A DNA stretch of 64,000 bases. Origin: Nostoc sp. UHCC 0870 (lineage in GTDB: Bacteria; Cyanobacteriota; Cyanobacteriia; Cyanobacteriales; Nostocaceae). The notes below the pieces were generated by a model. The model did not search any database. It saw nothing but the letters and a program-made list of their open reading frames with translations, and was not told the DNA's origin. The position numbers and the translations under genes are program-made. Where the stretch lies: positions 3,101,501 through 3,165,500 of the forward strand of contig NZ_CP091913.1 in the NCBI RefSeq assembly GCF_022063185.1, given 5' to 3'. Of this stretch, positions 30,204-41,000 are shown in pieces; position 1 is the first letter of the stretch; each line of letters starts with the position of its first letter.

Positions 30204-33140
30204 TCACACCACTACAGCTTCTTGCTGGCGGTATAAACAGTAATAAAGTCCTCTGAGAGCCATTAATTCGTCATGTGTACCTTGCTCGGCAATGCGTCCT
30301 TGTTCCATCATTAAGATAATGTCAGCATGGCGAATAGTACCTAAACGATGGGTGATGAAGAAGACTGTTCGCCCTTCTAGTGCTTGTTGGAGATTTTGAC
30401 AGACTTGGCGTTCGCTGTGGTAGTCTAAGGCACTTGTGGCTTCATCCATAATTAGGAGGCGGGGGTTTTGCAGGACTGTACGAGCGATCGCAATTCTTTG
30501 TCTTTGTCCCCCAGAAAGTGCTGATCCTCTTTCCCCAACACGGGTGTTATATCCCATTGGTAGGCTCATGATAAAGTCATGGGCGTAGGCAATTTTGGCA
30601 GCGTTGATGATTTCTTCTGGTGTGGCTTCGGGGTTATTCAGGGCAATATTTTCTTGAACTGTGGTATCAAATAAAAGGGTATCTTGTAATACCATGCCGA
30701 TTTGTCGCCGCAGGGAATACAGTTCAACTTTGTGGATGTCGTAACCGTCGATGAGAATGCGTCCAGCTTCGGGATCATAGAGACGGGTTAGGAGTTTGGT
30801 GAGGGTGCTTTTACCTGCGCCACTTTGTCCGACTACACCGACAAATTTACCAGGGGGAATATCTAAAGTAATGTTGTCTAGTTGGGGTGTGGGGCTATTG
30901 GTGAAGCGGAAGGTGATATGGTCGTATTTAACTGCTCCTTGAATATCTGGTAAGGGTATATCTTGACGCACTGCTTCTTCTTGGGGCGTGTCTAAAATAT
31001 CACTTAATCTTTCCAGTGATAAGGCGGTTTCCTGGAAGTTTTGCCACAGTTGCACTAGCCGCAGTAGGGGGCTTGTGGTGTAACCGGCGATGATGCGGAA
31101 GGCGATTAATTGACCGAGGGTGAGTGTGCCTTGTAATACTAAAAATGCGCCCACCCAGAGGAGTAATAACCCTGAGAGTTGGTTCAGAAATTTACTGATA
31201 GAACCTGCTGTGGTCGAGGTGAGGGCATTTTTGAAACTATCAGCTACATAACGAGCATAACGGTCTTGCCATTGCCAACGCGATCGCAGTTCAATATTTT
31301 GGGCTTTGACTGTTTGAATCCCCGAAACAACCTCGACTAAATAAGATTGGGTTTGGGCGTTGCGTTCGGCGCGGGTGCGGGTTTGTTGGCGGATGACGGG
31401 GGCGACAATTATACCTAACAGGGCAAATAGGGGAACTGTGGCTAAGGCGACTAAGGTCAATAGCCAACTGTAGTACAGCATGACGATGATGTAAATCACG
31501 GAAAATATCGCGTCTAGGACTACTGTTAAGGCTGTACCGGTAAGGAATTGGCGGATGTTCTCTAGTTCGTTAATGCGGGTTGAGAGTTCGCCTACAGGAC
31601 GCTTTTCAAAGTAACCTAGGGGTAGCCGTAACAGGTGGTTAATGACTTCTGACCCCAAAGCCATGTCTATACGGTTGGTGGTTTCTACAAATAAATTTGT
31701 CCGTAGAGTGGTGAGGATGGCTTCAAATAGGGCTGTAGCAACTAACAATGTCCCCAACACATTCAAGGTAGCAGGGGAGTTTTGAATTAGGACTTTATCA
31801 ATAATTACCTGGGTAATTAGGGGATTCGCCAAGCCGAACAATTGGACAAAGAAGGAGGAAATTAATACCTCACTCAACACCCGGCGATACTGGGAAACGA
31901 AGGGTAAAAACCAACTTAAGCCGAAGCGTTTACGAGGGGTTTCCTTGGTTGGTTGGAGGAGAAGAATTTCGCCTTGTTCTCCCCAAGTTTCAATGAAGGC
32001 TTTGGGTTTGTGGCGTTGTATTCCCTTTCCTGGGACACCTAACACCAGTTCGCTATCGGTAGCTTTGTAGAGGATAGCAAAGCGATTTTGCCATTGCAGC
32101 ATGACTGGGGTTTGTAAGCGACTGATAGCAATGGCGGGAACTACGGCTAATTGCGCCCGTAAACCCAACATTTCGGCTAAAGAACCGCATAATTGCAAAG
32201 AAACACTACCTAATCTCTGTTGTTGATTCTGCAATACCCGACGAATAACATCACGACGGAAAGGCATATTCCAATACTGGCTCAACATCTGGAAGCAAGC
32301 CAGGGTTTCATTTAAGACCCCTTTTCCACCCACGTAAGGATATTTACCCTGTCTATCTTTGGATTCTAAGGCTGGGGGTTGTTCAGAAGCGTAGGGGATA
32401 TCGTCTGTGACTGTCTCTATTTCTGGTTCTATTTCTGTGGGTGTGGGTTGAAAAGATACCGGGGGAATACCGATTAACCTCGCTATACCGCTTTCTACCT
32501 TGAGACTTTGCTTCTCTGGATATGGCTCTATGCGATCGCCTATGGCAAAGTTAGTATTACCACTACTTAACAACCAAAGCCGATGGGGATCTAGTTGGCT
32601 AAGGGCTGTTTTCCCCTTGGATAAATTCAACACGACAGTTTGGGGAAGAATTTGCTGGACTAAATCTGTCAGTTCAACTTCCCCCAAAGCGCGACGTTGA
32701 ACTTCTAAACTCAGTAAATCAAATAACTCTGAGGTAGCACAGTGTTTAGTTAGGGCATCATTAAAGGCTTTTTCTTTTTTTAATAAAGTCTGAAAAATAA
32801 CAGATGGAATAGTTAAACATACGGTTTCCGTGGAGGCGATCGCAGTTTCACAACCCATGCCCCTAAGCAAACTTACCCAACCCAGAATCGCCCCTGGTTG
32901 GAGTAATTCTATGGTATCGGGAACAACAGAATTGTAGCTATAGCCAATTAGCCGCGCTTGCCCTTCGTAGATAATTGCTACATGAGCCGGCATTGTTTCT
33001 TTGACAACTATTGTTTGTCCCATACGGTAGCGCAATAGTTGTGCTTTCTGTGTCAATTGCTCAATAGCAGAGGTAGATAGAAGGTTAAAAGGCGGCGTTG
33101 TTGTGAGGAAATCAGAAATTGAGGGTATAAAAGTAGTCAT
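30204..33140 (-). CDS. type I secretion ABC transporter with cNMP-binding and C39-like domains
   Basis: The product is 978 residues from the ATG at 33140 (MTTFIPSISDF), which is preceded by AGAGATG; a TTG at 33158 is less likely. Residues about 15-140 form a cyclic nucleotide-binding-like domain (YRMGQTIVVKETMPAHVAIIYEG). Residues about 270-400 resemble a C39 peptidase domain, but the segment LNETLACFQMLSQYW lacks the expected catalytic Cys-Gly, so it is probably a non-cleaving C39-like domain as in RTX transporters. Next come a six-helix membrane domain (about 415-700) and an ATPase with GQSGAGKSTL, LSGGQRQRIAIART and LLIMDEATSALD. It drives type I export, with HlyD downstream and the parvulin gene upstream. 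Confidence 0.9.
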   Translation of the reverse strand: MTTFIPSISDFLTTTPPFNLLSTSAIEQLTQKAQLLRYRMGQTIVVKETMPAHVAIIYEGQARLIGYSYNSVVPDTIELLQPGAILGWVSLLRGMGCETAIASTETVCLTIPSVIFQTLLKKEKAFNDALTKHCATSELFDLLSLEVQRRALGEVELTDLVQQILPQTVVLNLSKGKTALSQLDPHRLWLLSSGNTNFAIGDRIEPYPEKQSLKVESGIARLIGIPPVSFQPTPTEIEPEIETVTDDIPYASEQPPALESKDRQGKYPYVGGKGVLNETLACFQMLSQYWNMPFRRDVIRRVLQNQQQRLGSVSLQLCGSLAEMLGLRAQLAVVPAIAISRLQTPVMLQWQNRFAILYKATDSELVLGVPGKGIQRHKPKAFIETWGEQGEILLLQPTKETPRKRFGLSWFLPFVSQYRRVLSEVLISSFFVQLFGLANPLITQVIIDKVLIQNSPATLNVLGTLLVATALFEAILTTLRTNLFVETTNRIDMALGSEVINHLLRLPLGYFEKRPVGELSTRINELENIRQFLTGTALTVVLDAIFSVIYIIVMLYYSWLLTLVALATVPLFALLGIIVAPVIRQQTRTRAERNAQTQSYLVEVVSGIQTVKAQNIELRSRWQWQDRYARYVADSFKNALTSTTAGSISKFLNQLSGLLLLWVGAFLVLQGTLTLGQLIAFRIIAGYTTSPLLRLVQLWQNFQETALSLERLSDILDTPQEEAVRQDIPLPDIQGAVKYDHITFRFTNSPTPQLDNITLDIPPGKFVGVVGQSGAGKSTLTKLLTRLYDPEAGRILIDGYDIHKVELYSLRRQIGMVLQDTLLFDTTVQENIALNNPEATPEEIINAAKIAYAHDFIMSLPMGYNTRVGERGSALSGGQRQRIAIARTVLQNPRLLIMDEATSALDYHSERQVCQNLQQALEGRTVFFITHRLGTIRHADIILMMEQGRIAEQGTHDELMALRGLYYCLYRQQEAVVV

Positions 33141-33162
33141 GTCATCTCTATAGGTCAAGTCT

Positions 33163-33190
33163 TTTTACCTTTGCGCCTTTGCGCCTTTGC
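33163..33190. repeat. 'cctttgcg' tandem repeat
   Basis: Three CTTTGCG-C units lie between the parvulin and ABC genes. The same sequence, still in a coding frame, is found in PKS1 at 43271-43305. Confidence 0.85.
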
Positions 33191-33224
33191 GTGAGGTTTT
33201 TTAAACGCAAAGTATCGCAGAAGT

Positions 33225-33902
33225 TCACGCGGAGGTACACAGAGTTTTATTTAAAGTTGCTTGTAATGATTCTTGTAACCATTCCTGAAAGAGTTTATTC
33301 AGGAGTTTTTTCCGCGTAGAGTCATCTAATTTGGCGTGAACCATCTGTTCTAACCGCACAATAACAATCCATTCTCCTAGACGCGTGGGGGGTAATAGTT
33401 GTCCTGGTTGACTGGCGCGGAGTTTGGCTACTAGCTGGGGATGGGGTTGAGTGAGGGGTGTGGGGCCGATTAATCCGCCTGTTTGTGCTTCTGTCCCTTG
33501 GGAGTATTGACGCGCAATTTCTGCAAAACTTTGCTCTTTGGCTTTAATGCGAAAGTATAATTCTTGAGCGAGTGCCATATCACGGGTTCGTAGCAGAGAG
33601 TAAGTCACCTGGTCTAGTTGGGCTTTTTGGGTGAGAAAATAAGACTCTACTTTATGTCCCCATGTCGCTAGTTTAAATTTTTCTAACCGTAATTTTCTGG
33701 TTGCTAGTGTCTCTATCTGTTGGGGATCTTCCTGTTTTGCCTGTTCTATTTCTTCTGGAGTACATTCTATAGAGGCTATAGCTTGGTCAATTAACAACTC
33801 ACGATATAGTTGAGGTAACATCTGATAACCTGCCAACAGAGACATTAACTCTGGTGCAGTGATGGTTTGCTGACACAATCTTTCTAGATAAGAATCATTC
33901 AT
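33225..33902 (-). CDS. parvulin-type peptidylprolyl isomerase (PpiC/SurA-like)
   Basis: The 225-residue product has an N-terminal SurA-like helical part (about 1-110) and a parvulin domain (about 110-205) with ELYFRIKAKEQSFAEIARQYS, GTEAQTGGLIGPTPLTQ and GQLLPPTRLGEWIVIVRLEQ. There is no obvious signal peptide, so it may act in the cytoplasm to keep a large secretion substrate foldable, or be exported by another route. It is the first gene of the minus-strand type I secretion operon, 84 bases before the ABC gene. Parvulins are recurrent partners of cyanobacterial type I secretion genes (family knowledge); the specific client is inferred to be the giant RTX protein. Confidence 0.85.
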   Translation of the reverse strand: MNDSYLERLCQQTITAPELMSLLAGYQMLPQLYRELLIDQAIASIECTPEEIEQAKQEDPQQIETLATRKLRLEKFKLATWGHKVESYFLTQKAQLDQVTYSLLRTRDMALAQELYFRIKAKEQSFAEIARQYSQGTEAQTGGLIGPTPLTQPHPQLVAKLRASQPGQLLPPTRLGEWIVIVRLEQMVHAKLDDSTRKKLLNKLFQEWLQESLQATLNKTLCTSA

Positions 33903-34318
33903 TGCAAAATCAAGTGGACAGTTTAGTGGGATGTAGTCTTTGCAATAGTAATTACTGTTGCAAATCGCTTGATCAAGTTGATAACATTCAATAAGAATTA
34001 CGGCTCAATTTAGAGCCATTGCAATCAAATTATTGAGAAATTTTATTAAAAATAATATACCTTAGATTACAGAGGTTAGATTGTAAAAAGATTATGTTTT
34101 TATGTGTAACAAAGTAAGAAGGTTAAATATAGCCACCCTAACTGCTAGTAAAATCATCAACAATCAGGTATACTAACCTTCAGTGAAATCTTTATCAATC
34201 AGGTATTGGTGATTGAGTCCGCACCCAAATGTAACTGCCAAGAAGCGCAGTTGAAAAGTGCAAATTTTTCACAAACCCTTTTAGCTAATTTCATTCCCCC
34301 AAGGCGAATTGGTGCATA
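33903..34318. promoter_or_regulatory. divergent promoter region between T1SS and PKS operons
   Basis: These 416 bases separate the minus-strand secretion operon from the plus-strand FAAL-PKS operon and must carry promoters for both unless each has internal ones. The sequence is AT-rich, with a repeated AATCAGGTAT(A/T) motif near 34164 and 34197. I see no clear NtcA (GTA-N8-TAC) or Fur site and no strong ribosome binding site in front of the ATG at 34319. Confidence 0.5.
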
Positions 34319-37300
34319 ATGATTAACCGCCAGAGAGAAGTATTATCATTAAGTCCACACCATACAGCGACACTTGTGGATGTCTTACGTGCATGGACGC
34401 AACAACGAGGTGATTCTCTAGGTTTTGCTTTTTGGCAAGATGACAAACAGGAGGATTTTACCTATGGGGAGTTAGACCACAAAGCACGAGCGATCGCAGT
34501 GCATTTACAAGCTATGCGCTGGCAGGGAGAACGTGTATTATTAATGTATCCTCCAGGGTTGGAATTGATTGCAGCTCTTATGGGTTGCTTTTATGCGGGT
34601 GTGGCGGCAGTGCCAGTTTATCCACCTCGTCGCAATAATAACATGGCGAGGTTGTTGGCAATTACGGCAGATGCCCAAGCCAAAGGTATTCTGACTACAG
34701 TATCCCTAGAAGATTCTTTAAAAGAGGTAGTTAAAGGTACTTTAATTGAAACTTTGCCGAAAGTTGCTACAGATGGCATGATTTTATCTGTAGGTGAAGC
34801 TTGGCAGAATCCTCGACTGACAGCCGATAGTCTGGCTTTACTACAATATACTTCTGGTTCTACCGGCACACCCAAAGGTGTGATGCTGAGTCACGGTAAT
34901 TTGCTGCATAACTTAGGGCAAATTTATCAACGTTTTAGACATTCTGCTAGTACCCACGTTGTCAGTTGGTTGCCACCTTATCATGACATGGGTTTGATTG
35001 GGGGAATTTTGCAACCTTTGTATGGTGGTTTCCCTGTCACCTTGATGTCTCCTGTAGCTTTTCTACAAAAACCCCTGCGTTGGTTGCAAGCAATTTCTCA
35101 AACTCAAGCTACCACAAGCGGCGCACCGAATTTCGCCTATGAAATGTGTGTCCGCAATATTCGTCTTGATGAATGTCTTGATTTAGATTTGAGTAGTTGG
35201 GAGTTAGCGTTTACAGGTGCAGAACCAATTCGCCGGGATACATTGGAAAGATTTGCTACGGCTTTTAAAGTTTATGGGTTTCGGCAAGAAGCGTTTTATC
35301 CTTGCTATGGTTTAGCTGAGGCGACTTTGTTCGTCACGGGGAAAACTAAGGATAATTTAGTATTTAATCATACTTCTCAACCTCTTGTTAGTTGTGGTTC
35401 TCCCAGTTATGAGCAGACTGTAATTATAGTTAATCCTGAATCTCGACAACCTTGTGTAGCCGGGGAAGAGGGGGAAATTTGGGTTAAGGGTGCAAGTGTC
35501 GCCCAAGGTTATTGGCAAAATCCCCAGGAGACGGAAGCAACTTTTCAAGCGGCGTTGGCTTCGGGAACTGGTGGGTTTTTACGCACGGGGGACTTGGGTT
35601 ATTTAAGCTCTGGTGAGTTGTTTGTCACTGGTAGGATTAAAGATGTTATTATCATTCGGGGACGAAACTATTATCCTCACGATATTGAAGCGACTGTTTC
35701 CCAATGTCATCAGGCTTTAAGTGCTTACTGGGGTGCGGCGTTTACTGTGGAAGTGGACGGGGAAGAACGGTTGGTGGTGGTGCAGGAGGTGGAGCGTAGT
35801 AGTTGGCGTAAGCTTGATGAGGATGGGATGATTACGGCGATTCGGGGGGCTATTTCCCGTGAGTTTGGGTTGCAGGTGTATGGGATTTGTTTGTTGAAGC
35901 CGGGGAGTATTCCGAAGACTTCTAGTGGGAAGGTGCAGCGTTTTGCTTGTCGGGAGGGGTTTGTTAATTCGGGGTTGGATGTGGTTTGTCGCTGGGAGTT
36001 GTTTCGCGCATTCGCGGAGCGTCCCGCAGGGAAGGCGCAAAGACGCAAAGAGGAGAAGAGGGAGAAGATAGTGGATGGGTTGATTGGGTGGTTACGGGAT
36101 TATGCGAACCATCATATTAATTCGCGGTTGATGGATGAACGGCGTTGTATTTCTCCTCATGTGGTTTTGGATTTTGGGAATAAGGGTTTGTTGGGGATGC
36201 AAGTCCCGCGTTGTTATGGTGGGTTGGGTTTGGGATATACGGACACCATCAGGATTATACAACAGCTTGGGGCGATTGATCCGACTTTGGCTTTGTTTGT
36301 GGGGTTGAATAATGTTTTGGGGGTGCGTCCTATATTAATGTATGGGACGGATGCTTTGAAGGCGGAACTTTTACCGATTTTGGCAACGGGGCGGGAATTG
36401 GCGGCTTTTGCACTGACGGAAACTGGTGCAGGTGCGAATCCTCAAGCTATCCAGTCGCAAGCGATTAGTGATGGTGATGGGTGGTTGTTGCGGGGTGAAA
36501 AGATTTGGAGTGGTTCGGCTGCTTGGGCTGGTGTGATTAATGTGTTTGTGAAACATCAGTCGGGAATTAGCGGCTTTGTGGTGCGTCGGGGTAGTCCTGG
36601 TTTGCGTCAAGGTGCGGAAGCGTTGACGATGGGAATGCGGGGAATGGTACAGAATACGGTTTATTTGGAAGATATTCCGGTGACATCAGCGCAAGTTTTG
36701 GGTGAAGCTGGGAAGGGGATGAATGTCGCTCAAGATGCCATGATGTATGGAAGGTTGGCGATCGCAGCTGCTTGTGTCGGTGGGATGCAACGTTGTGTAC
36801 AATTAATGTGGCGTTATAGTGGACGGCGACAAGTCGCTACGGGTAAGTTACTTGATCATCCTGTGGTGTTGCATCGTCTGCAAGAATTGACGAATGCAAT
36901 TACAGCCGTGCAGAGTTTGGTGATGCGGGTAGGAGAATTACTCGACCAAGATTATACTGTCCCCGCAGAAGTTTATGCAGCTTGTAAAATCTCTGCACCG
37001 GAATTTTATTGGCAAGCAGCTGATTTACTGGTACAAACTTTAGGGGGACGGGGATATATAGAAAGTAATATTGCACCGCAAATTCTCAGAGATGCTAGAG
37101 TTTTGCGGATATTTGAAGGACCGACAGAAACTTTATGCGGGTTTTTGGGTGCGCGTGTTCTCAAACAAGGTGAGACGCTGCAAAATTTCCTCTGTCAAAC
37201 TTTGGGTGCGGTAGAAGTAGGACAAAGATTAAAGAATGCTGTCGATACAATTCGAGAACGTTTCTTTGATGATGCTAACATTACGGTGCAGCGTTGGGTT

Positions 37301-37951
37301 TACCATCAACTCGGTAAACTCGCAACTGAAGCGATATTATGGGCTGTATTAGATGAGCCATCAGCAACAGCTTGGGTAAAACATCGCTTTGATGAACAAC
37401 TCCAAGAAATTTTGAGTTTCAACACCGACAACTTATTATTTCTCAGTTCCCAAAGTTTAGTACATCACCTCAACGAATATACAAAAACCATCGGTGATAT
37501 TGAACAAAACTTGGCTGGAGAAGAACAGAAGTTAGATGAATTATTGCGTCAGTCTGGAGAAAGTCCCCAGTTCATTCCCACAACAACCGATTTACCAGCA
37601 TCCTCGGAGATTCAAACCTGGTTGAAAACTTGGATATCTCAAAAATTACGTCAGCCAATTTCTACTATAGATGTAAATAAAGCCTTCGCTGATTACGGTA
37701 TGGATTCCGTCACAGCCATAGAACTAACCCAAGATTTACAAGAATGGTTGAATACCTCTCAACCATTAGATGCGACTATCGCTTGGAATTTTCCCACTAT
37801 TAATGCTTTAGCTAATTATTTAGGGGAAGTCTCCCAGGAAAATTCTGTACCTTCAGATAACAACTTGGATGACTTGTCTACTACAGATATAGCACAACTC
37901 TTAAGCCAAGAAATTGCGATCGCTCGTTACCGTAAACCTCAAATGAAATAA
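34319..37951 (+). CDS. FAAL - acyl-CoA dehydrogenase - ACP fusion
   Basis: The 1,210-residue loading protein has three parts. Residues about 1-561 are a fatty acyl-AMP ligase ([17 protein letters not shown] near 176, [50 protein letters not shown]). Residues about 580-960 are an acyl-CoA dehydrogenase-like flavoprotein ([13 protein letters not shown] near 700, and [17 protein letters not shown] near 934, with the catalytic-base Glu). Residues about 1090-1180 are an acyl carrier domain ([12 protein letters not shown]; Ser is the phosphopantetheine site). The logical reaction order is ATP-dependent loading of a free fatty acid onto the ACP, then alpha,beta-desaturation. The tail ([15 protein letters not shown]) resembles that of PKS1 and probably docks to it. 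A repeat lies at the FAAL/ACAD junction (36003-36068). Confidence 0.92.
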   Translation: MINRQREVLSLSPHHTATLVDVLRAWTQQRGDSLGFAFWQDDKQEDFTYGELDHKARAIAVHLQAMRWQGERVLLMYPPGLELIAALMGCFYAGVAAVPVYPPRRNNNMARLLAITADAQAKGILTTVSLEDSLKEVVKGTLIETLPKVATDGMILSVGEAWQNPRLTADSLALLQYTSGSTGTPKGVMLSHGNLLHNLGQIYQRFRHSASTHVVSWLPPYHDMGLIGGILQPLYGGFPVTLMSPVAFLQKPLRWLQAISQTQATTSGAPNFAYEMCVRNIRLDECLDLDLSSWELAFTGAEPIRRDTLERFATAFKVYGFRQEAFYPCYGLAEATLFVTGKTKDNLVFNHTSQPLVSCGSPSYEQTVIIVNPESRQPCVAGEEGEIWVKGASVAQGYWQNPQETEATFQAALASGTGGFLRTGDLGYLSSGELFVTGRIKDVIIIRGRNYYPHDIEATVSQCHQALSAYWGAAFTVEVDGEERLVVVQEVERSSWRKLDEDGMITAIRGAISREFGLQVYGICLLKPGSIPKTSSGKVQRFACREGFVNSGLDVVCRWELFRAFAERPAGKAQRRKEEKREKIVDGLIGWLRDYANHHINSRLMDERRCISPHVVLDFGNKGLLGMQVPRCYGGLGLGYTDTIRIIQQLGAIDPTLALFVGLNNVLGVRPILMYGTDALKAELLPILATGRELAAFALTETGAGANPQAIQSQAISDGDGWLLRGEKIWSGSAAWAGVINVFVKHQSGISGFVVRRGSPGLRQGAEALTMGMRGMVQNTVYLEDIPVTSAQVLGEAGKGMNVAQDAMMYGRLAIAAACVGGMQRCVQLMWRYSGRRQVATGKLLDHPVVLHRLQELTNAITAVQSLVMRVGELLDQDYTVPAEVYAACKISAPEFYWQAADLLVQTLGGRGYIESNIAPQILRDARVLRIFEGPTETLCGFLGARVLKQGETLQNFLCQTLGAVEVGQRLKNAVDTIRERFFDDANITVQRWVYHQLGKLATEAILWAVLDEPSATAWVKHRFDEQLQEILSFNTDNLLFLSSQSLVHHLNEYTKTIGDIEQNLAGEEQKLDELLRQSGESPQFIPTTTDLPASSEIQTWLKTWISQKLRQPISTIDVNKAFADYGMDSVTAIELTQDLQEWLNTSQPLDATIAWNFPTINALANYLGEVSQENSVPSDNNLDDLSTTDIAQLLSQEIAIARYRKPQMK
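36003..36068 (+). repeat. in-frame interspersed repeat at the FAAL/ACAD junction
   Basis: The bases read gcgcattcgcggagcgtccc, then a gcgcaaagacgcaaag run. Both are genome-type repeats also seen between genes here (compare 37955-37980). In frame they code [20 protein letters not shown], a highly charged linker at residues about 562-583. Confidence 0.82.
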
Positions 37952-37954
37952 GTT

Positions 37955-38035
37955 TCGCGCAAAGGCGCAAAGACGCAAAGGTACAAAGTTTCTATCTCCT
38001 CTGCGTTCATCTGCGTTTATCTGCGTTTAAAAAAA
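37955..38035. repeat. 'gcgcaaagacgcaaag / tctgcgttt' intergenic repeat
   Basis: These repeats fill nearly all of the 89-base gap between the FAAL-ACAD gene and PKS1, leaving only 'aaaactcct' before the PKS1 ATG. Confidence 0.82.
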
Positions 38036-38040
38036 CTCCT

Positions 38041-41000
38041 ATGAATAACTCACCCAACTACCAAACATTGCTCAAAGACGCACTCGTAGAAATGCGACAA
38101 CTACGAGCCGAAATCACAGCCTTAGAAGCACAACAAACCGAACCCATAGCTATCATTGGGATGGCTTGTAGATTTCCTGGTGGTGCAAACAACCCCGAAG
38201 CATTTTGGCAATTGTTACGGGATGGTGTGAATGCAGTCGGTGAAATTCCTGCTCAACGTTGGGATATAGAGAACTACTACGACGACAATCCTGACACCCC
38301 AGGGAAAATGTACACTCGCTACGGTCATTTTATCGACCGAGTAGATGAATTTGATGCTCAATTTTTCGGGATTTCTCCCCGCGAAGCTCAAAGTCTCGAC
38401 CCCCAACAACGTCTATTATTAGAAGTTAGCCACGAAGCTTTAGAACGCGCTGGACAATCGACGCAAAAAATTAAGGGTAGTAAGACATCTATATATATAG
38501 GACTATGTTTTGATGACTACGCCAAACACAGCCTTTCCCATCCCACACAAATTGATGCTTTTAGCAGTTTAGGTAACACTCGCAGCATCGCCGCCGGACG
38601 TATCGCCTATGTGTTGGGGTTGCAAGGGACAGTAATGCAACTAGATACAACCTGTTCTTCCTCCTTGCTAGGGGTACATTTAGCTTGTCAAAGTCTCCGC
38701 AATGGTGAGTCTGACATGGCTTTAGCGGGAGGAGTGAATTTAATTTTATCCCCAGAACCGATGATTGGCATTTGTAAATTGAAAGCCTTAGCAGTTGATG
38801 GACGTTGTAAAACCTTAGATGCGGCGGCGGATGGTTATGGACGCGGTGAAGGTTGTGGGATTGTCGTCTTGAAAAAATTGCGAGATGCGATCGCAAACCA
38901 TGACCCTATCTTAGCAGTAATTCGCGGTTCGGCAGTCAATCACGATGGTAGCAGCAACGGTTTAACAGCCCCCAACGGCACAGCCCAAGAAGCTGTCATT
39001 CGCCAAGCTTTGCAAAACGCTCAAGTCGAACCGCACCAAGTCCAGTATAGTGAACTGCATGGAACAGGTACAGTTCTCGGCGACCCCATCGAAGTTTTAG
39101 CATTAGCTAAGGTACTCGGTGAAGGTAGAACTTCTCATCAACCCTTATCTATTGGTTCAGTGAAAACCAACATCGGACATTTAGAAGGTGCAGCTGGTGT
39201 AGCGGGATTAATTAAAGTCATCTTGGCACTGCAACACCAACAAATTCCCGCCCATGTCAATTTTCAACAACCAAACCCCTACATTCCCTGGCAGAAATTA
39301 CCCGTCACCGTCCCGACTCAGTTAACTCTGTGGCAAAGTGAAAACAGTCAACGCATCGCCGGTATCAGTTCCTTCGGAATGAGTGGAACGAATGTACATC
39401 TAATATTAGAAGAATTTACCCCTGTTCCACATTCCCAGGAAGACACAGGATATCATCTACTAACCATATCCGCCAAAACACCCCAAGCATTGCGGGGACT
39501 TGTAGAAGAATACATCAAATACTTTGCTTCTCAACCGGAAGATAACTTAGGTGATATTTGCTTTACTTCCAACATCGGGCGATCGCACTTCCCTTACCGC
39601 GTAACGATACCCGCCAATTCTTATAATTCAGTTTATGAGCAATTATGTAATTATCTGCACAATACCGCAAAAACATTTGATAGTCAACTAATTTCCCCAA
39701 ATCCGCCCAAAATCGCCTTTCTCTTCACCGGACAAGGTAGCCAATATCTCAACATGGCCAGGGAACTCTACGACACCCAACCCTACTTTCGTCAACAAGT
39801 TGATAAATGTTGTGAATTATTGCATCCCCACTTAAATATAGATTTACCTGAAATTTTATTCACACCAGAAAACAAAATAAATTCTTCCCCCTACACCCCT
39901 ACACCCCCACACCCCTACACCCTTTCCCAAACCATCTACACCCAACCCGCCATATTCGTTATCGAATACGCCTTAAATCAACTGTGGCGACACTGGGGAA
40001 TTACACCTGATTTTCTCATAGGACATAGTTTAGGGGAATATGTCGCCGCTTGTATTGCTGGTGTCTTCACCTTACCAGACGCAATCAAACTAATTGCTAG
40101 CCGCGCTCAGTTGATGCAACAATTGCCTGAGAACGGAAAAATGTTAGCTGTAAGTGCATCAGCCACAGAAATCGCCGAATATATTCAAGCATATTTTAAC
40201 AGGATTGCGATCGCTGCCATCAATTCCCCAGATAATACAGTAATTTCCGGTGAACAGACAGCCATTGCACAACTAGCAGAAATCCTGCAAAATCAGGGAA
40301 TCAAAACTACACCCTTATCAGTTTCCCATGCTTTCCATTCTCCCTTAATGGAGACAATGGTAGAAGAATTTAGACAAATCGCCGAGAGTATCACCTTTCA
40401 TCTTCCCAAAACACCGATAATTTCTAACATCACAGGTAAACTGATTGGTGAAGAAATTGCGAACGCCGAGTATTGGTGTCATCACATTTTACAACCCGTA
40501 CAATTTGCACTGGGGATAGAAACATTAACCCAAGAGAACTGCAAAATCTTTCTCGAAATTGGAGTAAAACCCACCCTGCTGAGTATAGCTAAAACCTGTT
40601 TATCAGCAGCAGAAAATTATTCCTGGTTGCCCAGTTTACGTCCTGGACAAAGTGACAGACAAACAATCTTATCCAGCCTCGCATCATTATATATGCAAGG
40701 TATAGATATCAACTGGGAAAACTTCACCGACAACCAACCACATCAACGAGTAATTTTACCAACCTACTCATTTCAACGCCAGAGATTTTGGGTAGACAAA
40801 CCTGAGTTTACCCCACCCCAACCTTATAAAGGGGAGGGAGTAAGTCAGCATATTTCTGATATCCATCCTTTACTGGGACAGAAACTACAACTAGCCAAAT
40901 CAGAAACCATATATTTCCAAAGTCAAATTTCCCCAAACAACCCAGACTTCCTCAAACAACATCAAGTCATGGGTAATAGTATCATGCCAGCCGCCGGCTA

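Noticed and set aside
35717..36048. Two overlapping minus-strand ORFs inside the FAAL-ACAD gene
   Set aside because: They oppose strongly conserved FAAL and linker codons and show no family features.
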